Part shown: positions 34,294-42,745 of the stretch, piece by piece | Numbering within the stretch: position 1 is the first letter of the stretch | How the letters are laid out: each line of letters starts with the position of its first letter | Assembly: GCF_002251855.1 (NCBI RefSeq) | Contig: NZ_NOXW01000021.1 | Location: 1-64,000, forward strand | DNA: 64,000 nucleotides | DNA from: Rhodoferax sp. TH121 | Lineage (GTDB): Bacteria; Pseudomonadota; Gammaproteobacteria; Burkholderiales; Burkholderiaceae_C | Reading direction: 5' to 3' | Made by a program: the position numbers and the translations under genes | Notes under the pieces: model-generated | The model's input: only the letters and a program-made list of their open reading frames with translations | Database searches by the model: none | Told to the model about the DNA's origin: nothing

Positions 34294-34599
34294 TTACTTG
34301 TCCGGCAACCCCAACAAATCCTCCGTAGGCCGCCCATCCCGATAAGCCTGTAGATACTTCTTGCGCCCAAGGGTTTGTACACCCACCCAGGCACCGGGCT
34401 GGCCGGGTTTGGCGGCGGGGCACCACAGGGCGTGTGGGCCGCTGGATTCCACGAAGTCGATCAGCTGCTCTTTCGTGGAGAAGCCGGTCTCGTTGGTCGG
34501 CTTGCCGTCCACCACCTGCACCCACCACAGGATGTGGATGTGTTCGTGTTTGTAGCCACCGCGCATGCGCTTGGCCACACATTGGAGATAGACCGCCAT
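34294..34599 (-). CDS. DUF3892-like small protein
   Basis: A 101-residue protein with the pattern of DUF3892: a start rich in Val and Cys (VYLQCVAKRMRGGYKHEHI), then HILWWVQVVDGKPTNETGFS and a helix (TKEQLIDFVESSG) leading to a strand. It lies on the opposite strand from the cassette genes, just beyond the last one. GC content is chromosomal. No function is known for the family. Confidence 0.65.
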   Translation of the reverse strand: MAVYLQCVAKRMRGGYKHEHIHILWWVQVVDGKPTNETGFSTKEQLIDFVESSGPHALWCPAAKPGQPGAWVGVQTLGRKKYLQAYRDGRPTEDLLGLPDK

Positions 34600-34626
34600 A
34601 TTGAAGTCAGGTGTGGGGCTGGTTGT

Positions 34627-36960
34627 TCAGGCCTGTACCGGGCTAGTTTGTGCCATTGACTTGTCCCAATGGCCAAGAAACTGGACAAAGTCTTGAAGTG
34701 GCATGGGTTTGGCGATCAGGAATCCTTGCACTTCCATACAGCCGGTTTTGCGTACGGCTTCTAGCTGTTCCTGGGTCTCTACGCCTTCGCAAACGGTGCG
34801 CATCCCCAGCACCTCGGCAAGCCCCGCAATGAGTTGAACCAAAGCGACGGCGTTGCTTCGGGTTTCCAGTTCTATTACGAAGGCACGGTCCACTTTCAAG
34901 GTGTCAAAAGGAAAGCTGCGCAGGTAAGACAGGGAGGAGTAGCCGGTGCCAAAGTCGTCGAGTGCGAGCTTGACGCCGGTCTTGCGGACTGCATGCAGGG
35001 TGCTCAGGGCTTTGTCCGCGTTGTCGAGGAACACGGACTCGGTCAGTTCCAACTCCAGGTTGCCTGGCTGGACATCGTAGTCTGCCAGCAGTTTCTCGAG
35101 AGCCGGTACAAAGCCGTCCTCAAGAAACTGCAACGGTGACACATTGACGGACAGGCGAATGTTGGCAAGCGCGTGTGTCTGCAAGCGGCAGGCTTCGTGC
35201 AGGGCCCACAGGCCCAGGTCCGCAATGCTGCCTCCCTGCTCGGCAATCGGGATGAACTCCCCGGGGCTGATCCAGCCATAGTCCTTGTGTTTCCATCGCA
35301 TCAAGGCCTCTGCGCCAACGATCCTCCAGGTGGAGAGGTCTACCTTGGGTTGCCAGAAGAGCTGCAGCTCGCCCTCGCGCAAGGCTTGCCGCAAATCTTG
35401 TTCAATGGTCATGCGACGCTGGACCTTTTCCCCCAGCTCCGCGGAGAAGGCCACGTGCTTGTTGCGGCCGGACTCCTTGGCCGCATATAAGGATATGTCT
35501 GCCTGGACCATCAATTCGTCCAGAGAAAGTTCACCGTGATGGCAAAACGCCAGGCCGATGCTCCCGCCAATGGATAGGGCACGCTCTTGCACAGCGAAAG
35601 GCTGCGCCAGAAGGTCGACCAAGCCGTTGGCGATGCCAGATGCGTTGTCCAGATCCGCTGGTGAGGTGAGTACCACCGCAAATTCGTCACCGCCCAGGCG
35701 CGCAATGATGGCGCTGTCACTAAGCTGGTTTTGCACACGATGAGCAACGAGTTTCAGGATTTCGTCGCCGGTGCTGTGGCCATGCTGGTCATTGATGGCT
35801 TTGAACCGGTCCAGATCGATGGCCATTAGGGCCAGGGGCTGCTTGTCGCGTAGCAGCTCCGTCAGACGTTCCCGGAGCATGAAGCGGTTGGTCAGTCCGG
35901 TAAGGGAGTCGGTGTGCGCAAGACGACGTAGCAGCTCCTGGTTCTGGACCTTTTCTGTGACATCGGTGGCGACACCCCGCCAACCTGCAAATGCGCCGGA
36001 CGCGTCGAACAGGGTCTTGCCGTTGTACTGAATGTGCCGGTCTCCGCTGGGGCCGCGAAAGGTAAGCACCAGGCCACTGAAGGAGGACCTCGTATCTCGA
36101 ATGCGTTTGGCTTCCGAGTGGTTGACGATGTTCAGTCCGACCATGATGTTGGCCAGTGGCTGACTCTTGGCGAATTCCTCGGTGATACCCAATATTTCGC
36201 ACAGCTTGGGCGAGATGTGGACCAGCCACCCTCGGGGATCGACCTCCCAACGTGTGTCTTCTGCATTCTGTTCGAAGTCACTGAGCAGGTCGGCCACCAG
36301 GAGCTCTTGCTTGTGCGCTCTCGTGCGCGCCTGAATCAGTTCTGTCGATTTGCTCCACGCGGTCAGTGCTGCCATCAAGACCATGGGCGAATAGGCCATC
36401 ACAAGCAGTGCGACCGGGAAAAGTAGAGGGTCGCCCGCCAGCCACAGTGCCGTCAACGAAGCCGCAGTAAAAATGACGATGTAGATAGCACTGGCCGTTG
36501 GGACTGGGTACAGCACAAAGCCGCCTGCCCCAATCATGCCGGTGACCAGGGTGGCAATGACCATTTGCTGCCCACCACTCGCATGTGGAAACCATACGAC
36601 GGTAACCACGGCCCAAACAGAGCTCAAGATGGCCGCGTGTGCGGAAGCGTGATACAGGGCGCTCGGTTTGGCGGTCAGGATGTTGCGATGGCGTCGAGAC
36701 CACCAGTTGTACAGGCCAAACAGGCTGGTCAAGACCAGGAGGGCATACCAAGCCCACATCGCGCCGGAAACCTGTGGCGAAAAAGCCCAAATGACGACTC
36801 CGCCCGACACGATGTTGGCGGCCATGGTGTGGGGCGTCAGACGAACAACCGCGGCCAAATGCGTGGCACGTATCCGGCCCATCTCTGGGTCCGACGATTG
36901 ATACATCTCTCGCAAGGTCGCAAGGACACCCTGGAATGACGTTTCGGTCTGCGGCGGCAT
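34627..36960 (-). CDS. Membrane GGDEF-EAL c-di-GMP enzyme with PAS domain
   Basis: A 777-residue protein with an N-terminal region of about six membrane segments (residues 40-215), a PAS domain (about 235-345), a GGDEF domain (about 350-510) and an EAL domain (about 520-770). The cyclase motif is RLGGDEF; the upstream RxxD inhibitory site is absent. The EAL domain keeps GAEALMRWKH, NVSPLQF, LTESVF, LDDFGTGYSSL, LKVDRAF and CEGVETQ, so phosphodiesterase activity is expected. The protein may do either reaction. It stands alone; the sensory cue is unknown. Confidence 0.93.
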   Translation of the reverse strand: MPPQTETSFQGVLATLREMYQSSDPEMGRIRATHLAAVVRLTPHTMAANIVSGGVVIWAFSPQVSGAMWAWYALLVLTSLFGLYNWWSRRHRNILTAKPSALYHASAHAAILSSVWAVVTVVWFPHASGGQQMVIATLVTGMIGAGGFVLYPVPTASAIYIVIFTAASLTALWLAGDPLLFPVALLVMAYSPMVLMAALTAWSKSTELIQARTRAHKQELLVADLLSDFEQNAEDTRWEVDPRGWLVHISPKLCEILGITEEFAKSQPLANIMVGLNIVNHSEAKRIRDTRSSFSGLVLTFRGPSGDRHIQYNGKTLFDASGAFAGWRGVATDVTEKVQNQELLRRLAHTDSLTGLTNRFMLRERLTELLRDKQPLALMAIDLDRFKAINDQHGHSTGDEILKLVAHRVQNQLSDSAIIARLGGDEFAVVLTSPADLDNASGIANGLVDLLAQPFAVQERALSIGGSIGLAFCHHGELSLDELMVQADISLYAAKESGRNKHVAFSAELGEKVQRRMTIEQDLRQALREGELQLFWQPKVDLSTWRIVGAEALMRWKHKDYGWISPGEFIPIAEQGGSIADLGLWALHEACRLQTHALANIRLSVNVSPLQFLEDGFVPALEKLLADYDVQPGNLELELTESVFLDNADKALSTLHAVRKTGVKLALDDFGTGYSSLSYLRSFPFDTLKVDRAFVIELETRSNAVALVQLIAGLAEVLGMRTVCEGVETQEQLEAVRKTGCMEVQGFLIAKPMPLQDFVQFLGHWDKSMAQTSPVQA

Positions 36961-36993
36961 TGCGTTGATAAGCGGATGGTTGAGTCCATCCTA

Positions 36994-37021
36994 CGTCATT
37001 TCGCGCTGCCGCGAAATGACG
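36994..37021. terminator. Strong hairpin after acyl-CoA dehydrogenase operon
   Basis: CGTCATTTCGCG-CTGC-CGCGAAATGACG, a perfect 12-bp stem between the acyl-CoA dehydrogenase stop and the GGDEF-EAL start. There is no T-run on the minus side, so it is a terminator or a 3'-end stabiliser. Confidence 0.6.
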
Positions 37022-37065
37022 TTTCTGTGGTGGCGATTAGAACCGTGCGCCCTCAGGAACGAGGA

Positions 37066-38181
37066 TCAGGCAAACACGCCAGCCGTGTCTTGCATGCGCG
37101 CCGACACTTCGCCCAAGTGGTGCAGGCAGTCGCCAAACGTCATTTCCAGCTGGGTGAGTTTCTTGAAGTAGTGGCTGCCGATGTATTCGTCGGTCACGCC
37201 AATGCCGCCGTGCAGTTGCACGGACTGCTGGCCGACAAAGCGCATGCTCTGGCCCAGCTGGTATTTGGCGCGTGCCATCGCGGCGCGGCGCTCGGGCGCT
37301 GGGGCATTGAGCTTGAGGCTGGCATAAAAACTCATGCTGCGGGCCAGTTCCAGTTGCATCTTCATGTCGGCCGCGCGGTGGCGCAGGGCCTGGAAGCTGC
37401 TAATCGCCACGCCGAACTGCTTGCGCGTGTTCAGGTATTCGGCGGTCAGCGCCATGGTCTTGTCCATCACGCCCACAGCCTCGGCGCAGGTGGCGGCAAT
37501 GCCAATATCCACTGCATGCTCCAGCGCGGCCAGGCCTTGGGTGGTGATGAGGGTGGCGGGCGCGTTCTTGAAGCTCACCTCGGCCGCGCGGCTGCCGTCT
37601 TGGGTGCCGTAGCCACGGGTGCTCACACCGGCGGATTCGCGCTCCACCAAAAACAGGCCCATCACGCTGTTGACCTTGGCGGACACGAGGTAGGCATCGG
37701 CCTGGTCGCCTGCAGCCACTATGCTTTTGGTCGCATTCAGCACGTATCCGCCGGGGGCTTGGTGCGCTTTTCCTTCAATAGCGTCCAGCGCGTAGCGGCT
37801 GCCGCGCTCTTGGTAGGCCAGCACCACCAGCTTTTCGCCACTCGCCACACCGGGCAGCCATGCTGCCTTGGTGGCAGCATCGGCATAACCCGCAATCACT
37901 GCGCCTGCGATGAGCGCCTGCGCCAGCGGCTCCAGCACCATGCCGCGGCCCAGCTCTTCCATCACCACCATGCCTTCAATCGGGCCCATGCCCATGCCGC
38001 CATCGTCTTCCGGCACGTAAAGGCCGGTCAGGCCCAGTTCGGCCAGCTCGGTGTAGGCGGCACGGTCAAAGCCGCCAGCCTTGGTGATGGCACGGCGGCG
38101 CTCGAAGTCGTAGCCTTTGTCCACATACTTGCGCACGGCGTCGCGCAGTTGTTCCTGGTCGTCAGAAAAATCGAAATCCAT
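37066..38181 (-). CDS. Acyl-CoA dehydrogenase, small subunit (PimD-like)
   Basis: A 371-residue acyl-CoA dehydrogenase-fold protein, likely the smaller partner of a heteromeric FAD enzyme with the gene at 38194. It has the N-terminal helical domain (MDFDFSDDQEQLRDAVRKYV), FAD-strand region (SGEKLVVLAYQERGSRYALD) and C-terminal domain (LNTRKQFGVAISSFQALRHR, LHGGIGVTDEY). The canonical YEG glutamate near the C-terminus is missing: the equivalent place reads TFGD. It starts 12 bases after its partner's stop, which indicates an operon. The pair resembles the pimeloyl-CoA dehydrogenase PimC/PimD arrangement; the substrate is not certain. Confidence 0.85.
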   Translation of the reverse strand: MDFDFSDDQEQLRDAVRKYVDKGYDFERRRAITKAGGFDRAAYTELAELGLTGLYVPEDDGGMGMGPIEGMVVMEELGRGMVLEPLAQALIAGAVIAGYADAATKAAWLPGVASGEKLVVLAYQERGSRYALDAIEGKAHQAPGGYVLNATKSIVAAGDQADAYLVSAKVNSVMGLFLVERESAGVSTRGYGTQDGSRAAEVSFKNAPATLITTQGLAALEHAVDIGIAATCAEAVGVMDKTMALTAEYLNTRKQFGVAISSFQALRHRAADMKMQLELARSMSFYASLKLNAPAPERRAAMARAKYQLGQSMRFVGQQSVQLHGGIGVTDEYIGSHYFKKLTQLEMTFGDCLHHLGEVSARMQDTAGVFA

Positions 38182-38193
38182 GTTCTTCTCCTC

Positions 38194-39375
38194 TTAGCCC
38201 AAAACAACCTGGGACACGATGTTGCGTTGCACCTCGTTCGACCCACCGTAGATGGTGGTCTTGCGCAGGTTGAAGTAGTGGGAGGCCAGGGGCGCGTTGC
38301 CCACCTCGCCGCCAGGGAAGTCGCCTTGCCAGCCGGCCTCCATGGCTTCGCGCACCAGGGGCAGGGCGAAGGGGCCGGCTGCCAGCATCATCAGCTCGCT
38401 GTAGCGCTGCTGGATTTCGCTGCCACGGATCTTGAGCAGGCCGGCAATGTCCAGCGAGTTCTTGCCGCTCTTCTCGGCGGACAGCACGCGCAGCACCAGC
38501 ATCTCTAGTGCCACCACGTCCACTTCCAGTTTGGCAATCTCGTCGCGGAAGCGGGCGTCGTCCCACACGCCTTCGCGCTTGGCAATGCGCTTGAGGCGTT
38601 CCAGCTCACGCTTGCTGCGGTTCACGTCGGCAATGTTGGTGCGCTCGTGGCTCAGCAGGTGCTTGGCATAGGTCCAGCCCTTGTTCTCTTCGCCAATCAG
38701 GTTCTCGGCCGGCACTTGCACGTTGTCGAAGAACACCTCGTTCACCTCGTGGCCGCCGTCGAGCATGATGATGGGGCGCACGGTCACGCCGGGACTCTTC
38801 ATGTCGATCAGCAGGAAGCTGATGCCGGTTTGCGGCTTGCCTTCTGTGCTGGTGCGCACCAGGCAGAAGATCCACTCGCCGTACTGGCCCAGCGTGGTCC
38901 AGGTCTTTTGGCCGTTGACGATGTACTTGTTGCCTTGGCGCTCGGCCCTGGTCTTGACGGAGGCCAGGTCGGAGCCAGAGCCCGGCTCGCTGTAGCCCTG
39001 GCTCCACCACACTTCGCCGCTGGCGATGCCGGGCAAAAAGCGCTGCTGCTGCTCGGGCGTGCCAAAGGCCATGATGACCGGGGCCACCATCACCGGGCCA
39101 AAGGGCACGATGCGTGGCGCACCGGCCAGCGCGCACTCTTCTTCAAACAAGTGCTTTTGCACGGCCGTCCAGCCGGGGCCGCCAAACTCTTTGGGCCAGC
39201 CAAAGCCCAGCCAGCCTTTCTTGCCCAAGATCTTGGCCCAGCGCTGCATATCGTCGCGCGTGAGCTCCAGGGCGTTGTGCACTTTGTGGGCAATGTCGGC
39301 GGGCAGGTTTGCGGTAACCCAGGTGCGAATCTCTTCGCGGAACGCCTGTTCTTCGGGGGTGAAAGCCAAATCCAT
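38194..39375 (-). CDS. Acyl-CoA dehydrogenase, large subunit (PimC-like)
   Basis: A 393-residue FAD-dependent acyl-CoA dehydrogenase. Typical stretches are WWSQGYSEPGSGSDLASVKT (acyl-CoA and FAD contacts, about 123-142), NGQKTWTTLGQYGEWIFCLV and TTIYGGSNEVQRNIVSQ at the end. The last has Gly where many family members have the catalytic Glu (YEG). However, SHER contains Glu244 at the alternative position used by isovaleryl-CoA dehydrogenase, so it may be the catalytic subunit. First gene of the operon with the small subunit. In PimC/PimD-like pairs the substrate is a long or dicarboxylic acyl-CoA. Confidence 0.88.
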   Translation of the reverse strand: MDLAFTPEEQAFREEIRTWVTANLPADIAHKVHNALELTRDDMQRWAKILGKKGWLGFGWPKEFGGPGWTAVQKHLFEEECALAGAPRIVPFGPVMVAPVIMAFGTPEQQQRFLPGIASGEVWWSQGYSEPGSGSDLASVKTRAERQGNKYIVNGQKTWTTLGQYGEWIFCLVRTSTEGKPQTGISFLLIDMKSPGVTVRPIIMLDGGHEVNEVFFDNVQVPAENLIGEENKGWTYAKHLLSHERTNIADVNRSKRELERLKRIAKREGVWDDARFRDEIAKLEVDVVALEMLVLRVLSAEKSGKNSLDIAGLLKIRGSEIQQRYSELMMLAAGPFALPLVREAMEAGWQGDFPGGEVGNAPLASHYFNLRKTTIYGGSNEVQRNIVSQVVLG

Positions 39376-39449
39376 GGGGGAGGTCTCCAGTGTGTCTTGG
39401 TGTCAGGGCGGTCTAGGGCCGCTACAAGCCGTGTTTTAGCACGATCGTT

Positions 39450-40118
39450 CTATTCGGTTTGTCCGGGGGGTGACATGCCCAGTTCGGCGCACAGTTTTTG
39501 CACCGTGGCGCGTAGCTCGGCCAGCTCAGTTTCCAGCTGGGTCACGCGGGCCTGCAGGTCCGCGTTCGCAGGGGCAGCCATGCGGCTGGCCACGGCGGCG
39601 CTGGCGTCCACCGGCCCGCACAGCAGATGGGCCCAGCGCTGCTCACGCGCGCCGGGTGCGCGGTCCAGCTTGATGACCAGGGGGCCGCCTTTTTCTTCGC
39701 TGCGCTCCTGCAGCTCGTCCAGAAATGCCTCCACCGACGAGGTGTCGGCAAAGCGGTACCAGCGCTCGGCGTTCAGGCGCAGTTCGGCCGCCGTTTGCGG
39801 GCCTCGCAGCATCAAGAGGCCCAGCAGTACGGCGCTTTGCTCGGGCACACCAATGCCGCGCTGCGCGTTGTGGGTGAACTTGGTGGTGCGCCCGCCGGTG
39901 GTCTCGTGCACCAGGCCGGCTTCGCGCAGCGTGTCCACCGCGCTGCTGACCTCGGATTCGCTTAGCTCCATCAGAGGCTCGCGGCTGGTTTTTTGGTTGC
40001 AGCCCAAGAGCAGGCTGTTCAGCGTGAGCGGGTAACTGTCGGGCACGGTGCGTGCTTTTTCCATCAGCGTGGCGAGCACGCGGGCTTCAACAGGGGTCAA
40101 GAGAACGGGGGTGGTCAT
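39450..40118 (-). CDS. yceH: YceH family (DUF480) protein
   Basis: A 222-residue protein of the UPF0502/YceH family, with two tandem winged-helix domains. The start [20 protein letters not shown] followed by [20 protein letters not shown] is diagnostic. The extreme C-terminus adds a short coiled coil ([20 protein letters not shown]). The function of the family is not settled; a DNA-binding role is suggested by the fold. It is divergent from purN with only 13 bases between the two start codons. Confidence 0.93.
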   Translation of the reverse strand: MTTPVLLTPVEARVLATLMEKARTVPDSYPLTLNSLLLGCNQKTSREPLMELSESEVSSAVDTLREAGLVHETTGGRTTKFTHNAQRGIGVPEQSAVLLGLLMLRGPQTAAELRLNAERWYRFADTSSVEAFLDELQERSEEKGGPLVIKLDRAPGAREQRWAHLLCGPVDASAAVASRMAAPANADLQARVTQLETELAELRATVQKLCAELGMSPPGQTE

Positions 40119-40131
40119 AATTCAGCCAGTT

Positions 40132-40722
40132 ATGAAAAACATCGTCATTTTGATCTCTGGCGGCGGCTCCAACATGGCCGCCATCGTGCGTGCCGCCCAG
40201 CGCGAAGACTGGGAGCGCCAATACGGCGCGCGTATTGCCGCCGTCATCAGCAACAAAGGCACGGCCGGCGGCCTGGTGTTTGCCAAAGAGCAGGGCATAG
40301 ACACCGCCATGCTGGACCACAAAACATTCGAGAGCCGCGAAGCCTTTGACGCCGCGCTGATGGCCGAGATTGACCGCCACAACACGCCGCAGGCGCCGGT
40401 GCTGGTGGTGCTGGCCGGCTTCATGCGCATCCTCACGCCGGGCTTCACCACGCACTACGAAGGGCGCCTCACCAACATCCACCCATCCCTGCTGCCCGCA
40501 TTCCCCGGCCTGCACACACACCAGCGCGCCATCGAAGCGGGTTGCAAGTTTGCCGGTGCCACTGTGCACCTGGTGACCGCCGAACTAGACCACGGCCCCA
40601 TCCTGGCGCAGGCCGTGGTGCCCGTGCTGCCCACCGACGATGCCGACACCCTGGCCGCCCGCGTGCTCACGCAAGAGCACCTGATCTACCCCCAGGCGCT
40701 GCGCGATTTGCTATCGAAATAG
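40132..40722 (+). CDS. purN: Phosphoribosylglycinamide formyltransferase
   Basis: A 196-residue folate-dependent GAR formyltransferase of purine synthesis. The GAR-binding loop ISGGGSNM is at residues 8-15. The HPSLLPAFPGLHTHQRAIEA stretch carries the active-site His, and ELDHGPILAQAVVPV the catalytic Asp. Length is normal. The last codons (LLSK) and the TAG stop are part of a family 1 repeat. The upstream frame is open for 28 codons, but the MKNIVILISGGGSN start is conserved. Confidence 0.96.
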   Translation: MKNIVILISGGGSNMAAIVRAAQREDWERQYGARIAAVISNKGTAGGLVFAKEQGIDTAMLDHKTFESREAFDAALMAEIDRHNTPQAPVLVVLAGFMRILTPGFTTHYEGRLTNIHPSLLPAFPGLHTHQRAIEAGCKFAGATVHLVTAELDHGPILAQAVVPVLPTDDADTLAARVLTQEHLIYPQALRDLLSK

Positions 40723-40772
40723 GAGCTGCTTGCGCAGATTCTGCGGGGGATTGAGGTACTTTTGTTCAAAAG
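40709..40772 (+). repeat. Family 1 interspersed repeat, copy 9
   Basis: TGCTATCGAAATAGGAGCTG then CTTGCGCAGATTCTGCGGGG in forward orientation. It overlaps the 3' end of purN and supplies its stop codon. Confidence 0.85.
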
Positions 40773-40787
40773 ATGCCTCTGAACGGG

Positions 40788-41996
40788 CTATTCGTGCCGC
40801 AGCGCCTCAATCGGGTCCAGCTGTGCCGCGCGCCGTGCGGGCACAAAGCCGAACACCACACCAATCGCCGCTGAGAAGGCAAACGACAGCAGATTGACGC
40901 CGAGGTCGAAGGTGTAGGGGATTTGCATCAGCGCAGCCAGGCCCAGCGATGCCGCGGTGGCCAGCGCCACGCCCAGCAGGCCGCCCAGCGAGGCCAGCAC
41001 TACGGCCTCAATCAGGAACTGCAGCAGCACCTCGCGCTCCAGCGCGCCAATGGCCAGGCGCAGGCCGATCTCGCGGGTGCGCTCGGTCACGCTCACCAGC
41101 ATGATGTTCATCACGCCAATGCCGCCCACCAGCAGGCTCACCGCGGCCACCGCGCCCAAGAGCGTGGTCATGATCTGCGTGGTGCCCGACAGTGTGTCGG
41201 CCAGCTGCTTGGTGTCCAGCACGTTGAAGTTGTCCTCCACGCCATCGGCCAGCTTGCGCTGCTCGCGCAGCAACTGAGTGATACCGCTTTTGATGCGGGT
41301 GGCGTCGCTGCCGTCGGCCATGGAGACCAGCAGGGTGTTGACGCGGGTGTTGCCGGTGATGCGGCGTTGCAGGGTCTTGAGCGGCACCAGCACCACATCG
41401 TCCTGGTCATTCCCAAAGCTGCCTTGGCCCTTGGAGCCGAGGATGCCCACCACCTCGCAGGACACCTGCTTCACGCGCAGCGCCTGGCCCAGGGCCGGGG
41501 TGCTGCCAAAGAGTTCGCGGCGCACAGTTTCACCAATCACACAAACGGCGGCGCCCGCGCGCAGTTCGTCGTCGCTGAATTCGCGGCCTTCTTTCAGCTG
41601 CCAGTTGCCGGTGGTGAGCCAGGCGTTGCTGCTGCCCACCACGCTGGACGTCCAGTTGCGCCCGTTGGCGACCAGGGTGGTGCTGGCGCGTGACTCTGGG
41701 GCCACGGCCGCAATGCCGCCGATTTGGCTGGCAATGGCGGTGGCGTCTACTTCCTTGAACGAGGGCGCGCTCGCCCCGCCGCTGCCCGGCCCCATGCGCT
41801 GGCCGGGGCGGATCTGTAGCAGGTTGGTGCCCAGGCTGGAGATTTGCGTTTGCACCGCCTGGGTGGCGCCGTTGCCCAGCGTGACCATGGTGATGACGGC
41901 GCTCACGCCGATCACGATGCCCAGGATGGTGAGGAAGGAGCGCATGAGGTTGCGCCGGATGGAGCGCAGCGCGAGCCAGATGGTGTTGAGCAACAT
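40788..41996 (-). CDS. MacB-type ABC exporter permease
   Basis: A 402-residue membrane protein with one N-terminal membrane segment (about 20-42, FLTILGIVIGVSAVITMVTL), a large periplasmic domain (about 45-270) and three C-terminal segments (ETERTREIGLRLAIGA-like coupling helix at VTERTREIGLRLAIGALERE). This is the MacB permease half without its ATPase domain, which is encoded separately upstream with an ATGA overlap. With the adaptor and outer-membrane protein it should form a tripartite exporter for a macrolide-like, lipid or peptide substrate. Last gene of the operon. Confidence 0.92.
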   Translation of the reverse strand: MLLNTIWLALRSIRRNLMRSFLTILGIVIGVSAVITMVTLGNGATQAVQTQISSLGTNLLQIRPGQRMGPGSGGASAPSFKEVDATAIASQIGGIAAVAPESRASTTLVANGRNWTSSVVGSSNAWLTTGNWQLKEGREFSDDELRAGAAVCVIGETVRRELFGSTPALGQALRVKQVSCEVVGILGSKGQGSFGNDQDDVVLVPLKTLQRRITGNTRVNTLLVSMADGSDATRIKSGITQLLREQRKLADGVEDNFNVLDTKQLADTLSGTTQIMTTLLGAVAAVSLLVGGIGVMNIMLVSVTERTREIGLRLAIGALEREVLLQFLIEAVVLASLGGLLGVALATAASLGLAALMQIPYTFDLGVNLLSFAFSAAIGVVFGFVPARRAAQLDPIEALRHE

Positions 41997-42745
41997 CAGT
42001 GCACCTCTTCTTGCACTGGGGCGTGGCGGCGCACCGGGTGGGCGTTTTGCACATCGCTCTCGATCACACCGTCCACAAAACGCACGATGCGCTTGGCATA
42101 GGCCGCCATGTCGGGCTCGTGCGTGACCATGAGCACGGTGATGCCGTGTTGCACGTTCAGGTCCTGCAGCAGCTCCATGATCTCGGCGCTGCGCTGGGTG
42201 TCCAGGTTGCCGGTGGGCTCGTCGGCCAGCAGCACGGTGGGTTCGGTGACGATGGCACGCGCAATGGCCACGCGCTGTTGCTGCCCGCCCGATAGCTCGG
42301 CCGGGGTGTGGTGCTCGCGGCCCTGCAGGCCCACCTGGGCCAATGCGCGTGCGGCTGCCTTGCGCCGGGCGCTGGCCGATTCGCCACGGTAGAGCAGGGG
42401 CAGTTCCACGTTCTCTTGCGCACTGGTGCGTGGCAGCAAATGAAAGCCCTGAAACACAAAGCCCAGGTAGTGGCGGCGCAGCTGGGCGCGCTGGTCGCGG
42501 CCCAGGGTTTCCACATGCACGCCTTGGAACAAGTATTCGCCCGTCGTGGGCGTGTCCAAGCAGCCCAGCGTGTTCATGGCGGTGGACTTGCCGGAGCCGC
42601 TGGGGCCCATGATGGCGACAAAGTCACCGGCCTCGATGCGCAGGTCCACGCCCTTGAGCGCCTGCAGCACCGTGGCGCCCTGGCCGTAGGTGCGAGTCAC
42701 GCCGCGTAGCTCGATCAGCGGAACAGCCGCAGTGCTTGTACTCAT
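41996..42745 (-). CDS. MacB-type ABC exporter ATPase
   Basis: A 249-residue ABC ATPase of the LolD/MacB class. Walker A is GPSGSGKST (about 51-59), the signature LSGGQQQR and Walker [13 protein letters not shown] follow, and HEPD marks the switch. Both ends overlap their neighbours in ATGA junctions (4 bases with the adaptor, 1 base-sharing with the permease), which indicates tightly coupled translation. Confidence 0.94.
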   Translation of the reverse strand: MSTSTAAVPLIELRGVTRTYGQGATVLQALKGVDLRIEAGDFVAIMGPSGSGKSTAMNTLGCLDTPTTGEYLFQGVHVETLGRDQRAQLRRHYLGFVFQGFHLLPRTSAQENVELPLLYRGESASARRKAAARALAQVGLQGREHHTPAELSGGQQQRVAIARAIVTEPTVLLADEPTGNLDTQRSAEIMELLQDLNVQHGITVLMVTHEPDMAAYAKRIVRFVDGVIESDVQNAHPVRRHAPVQEEVH

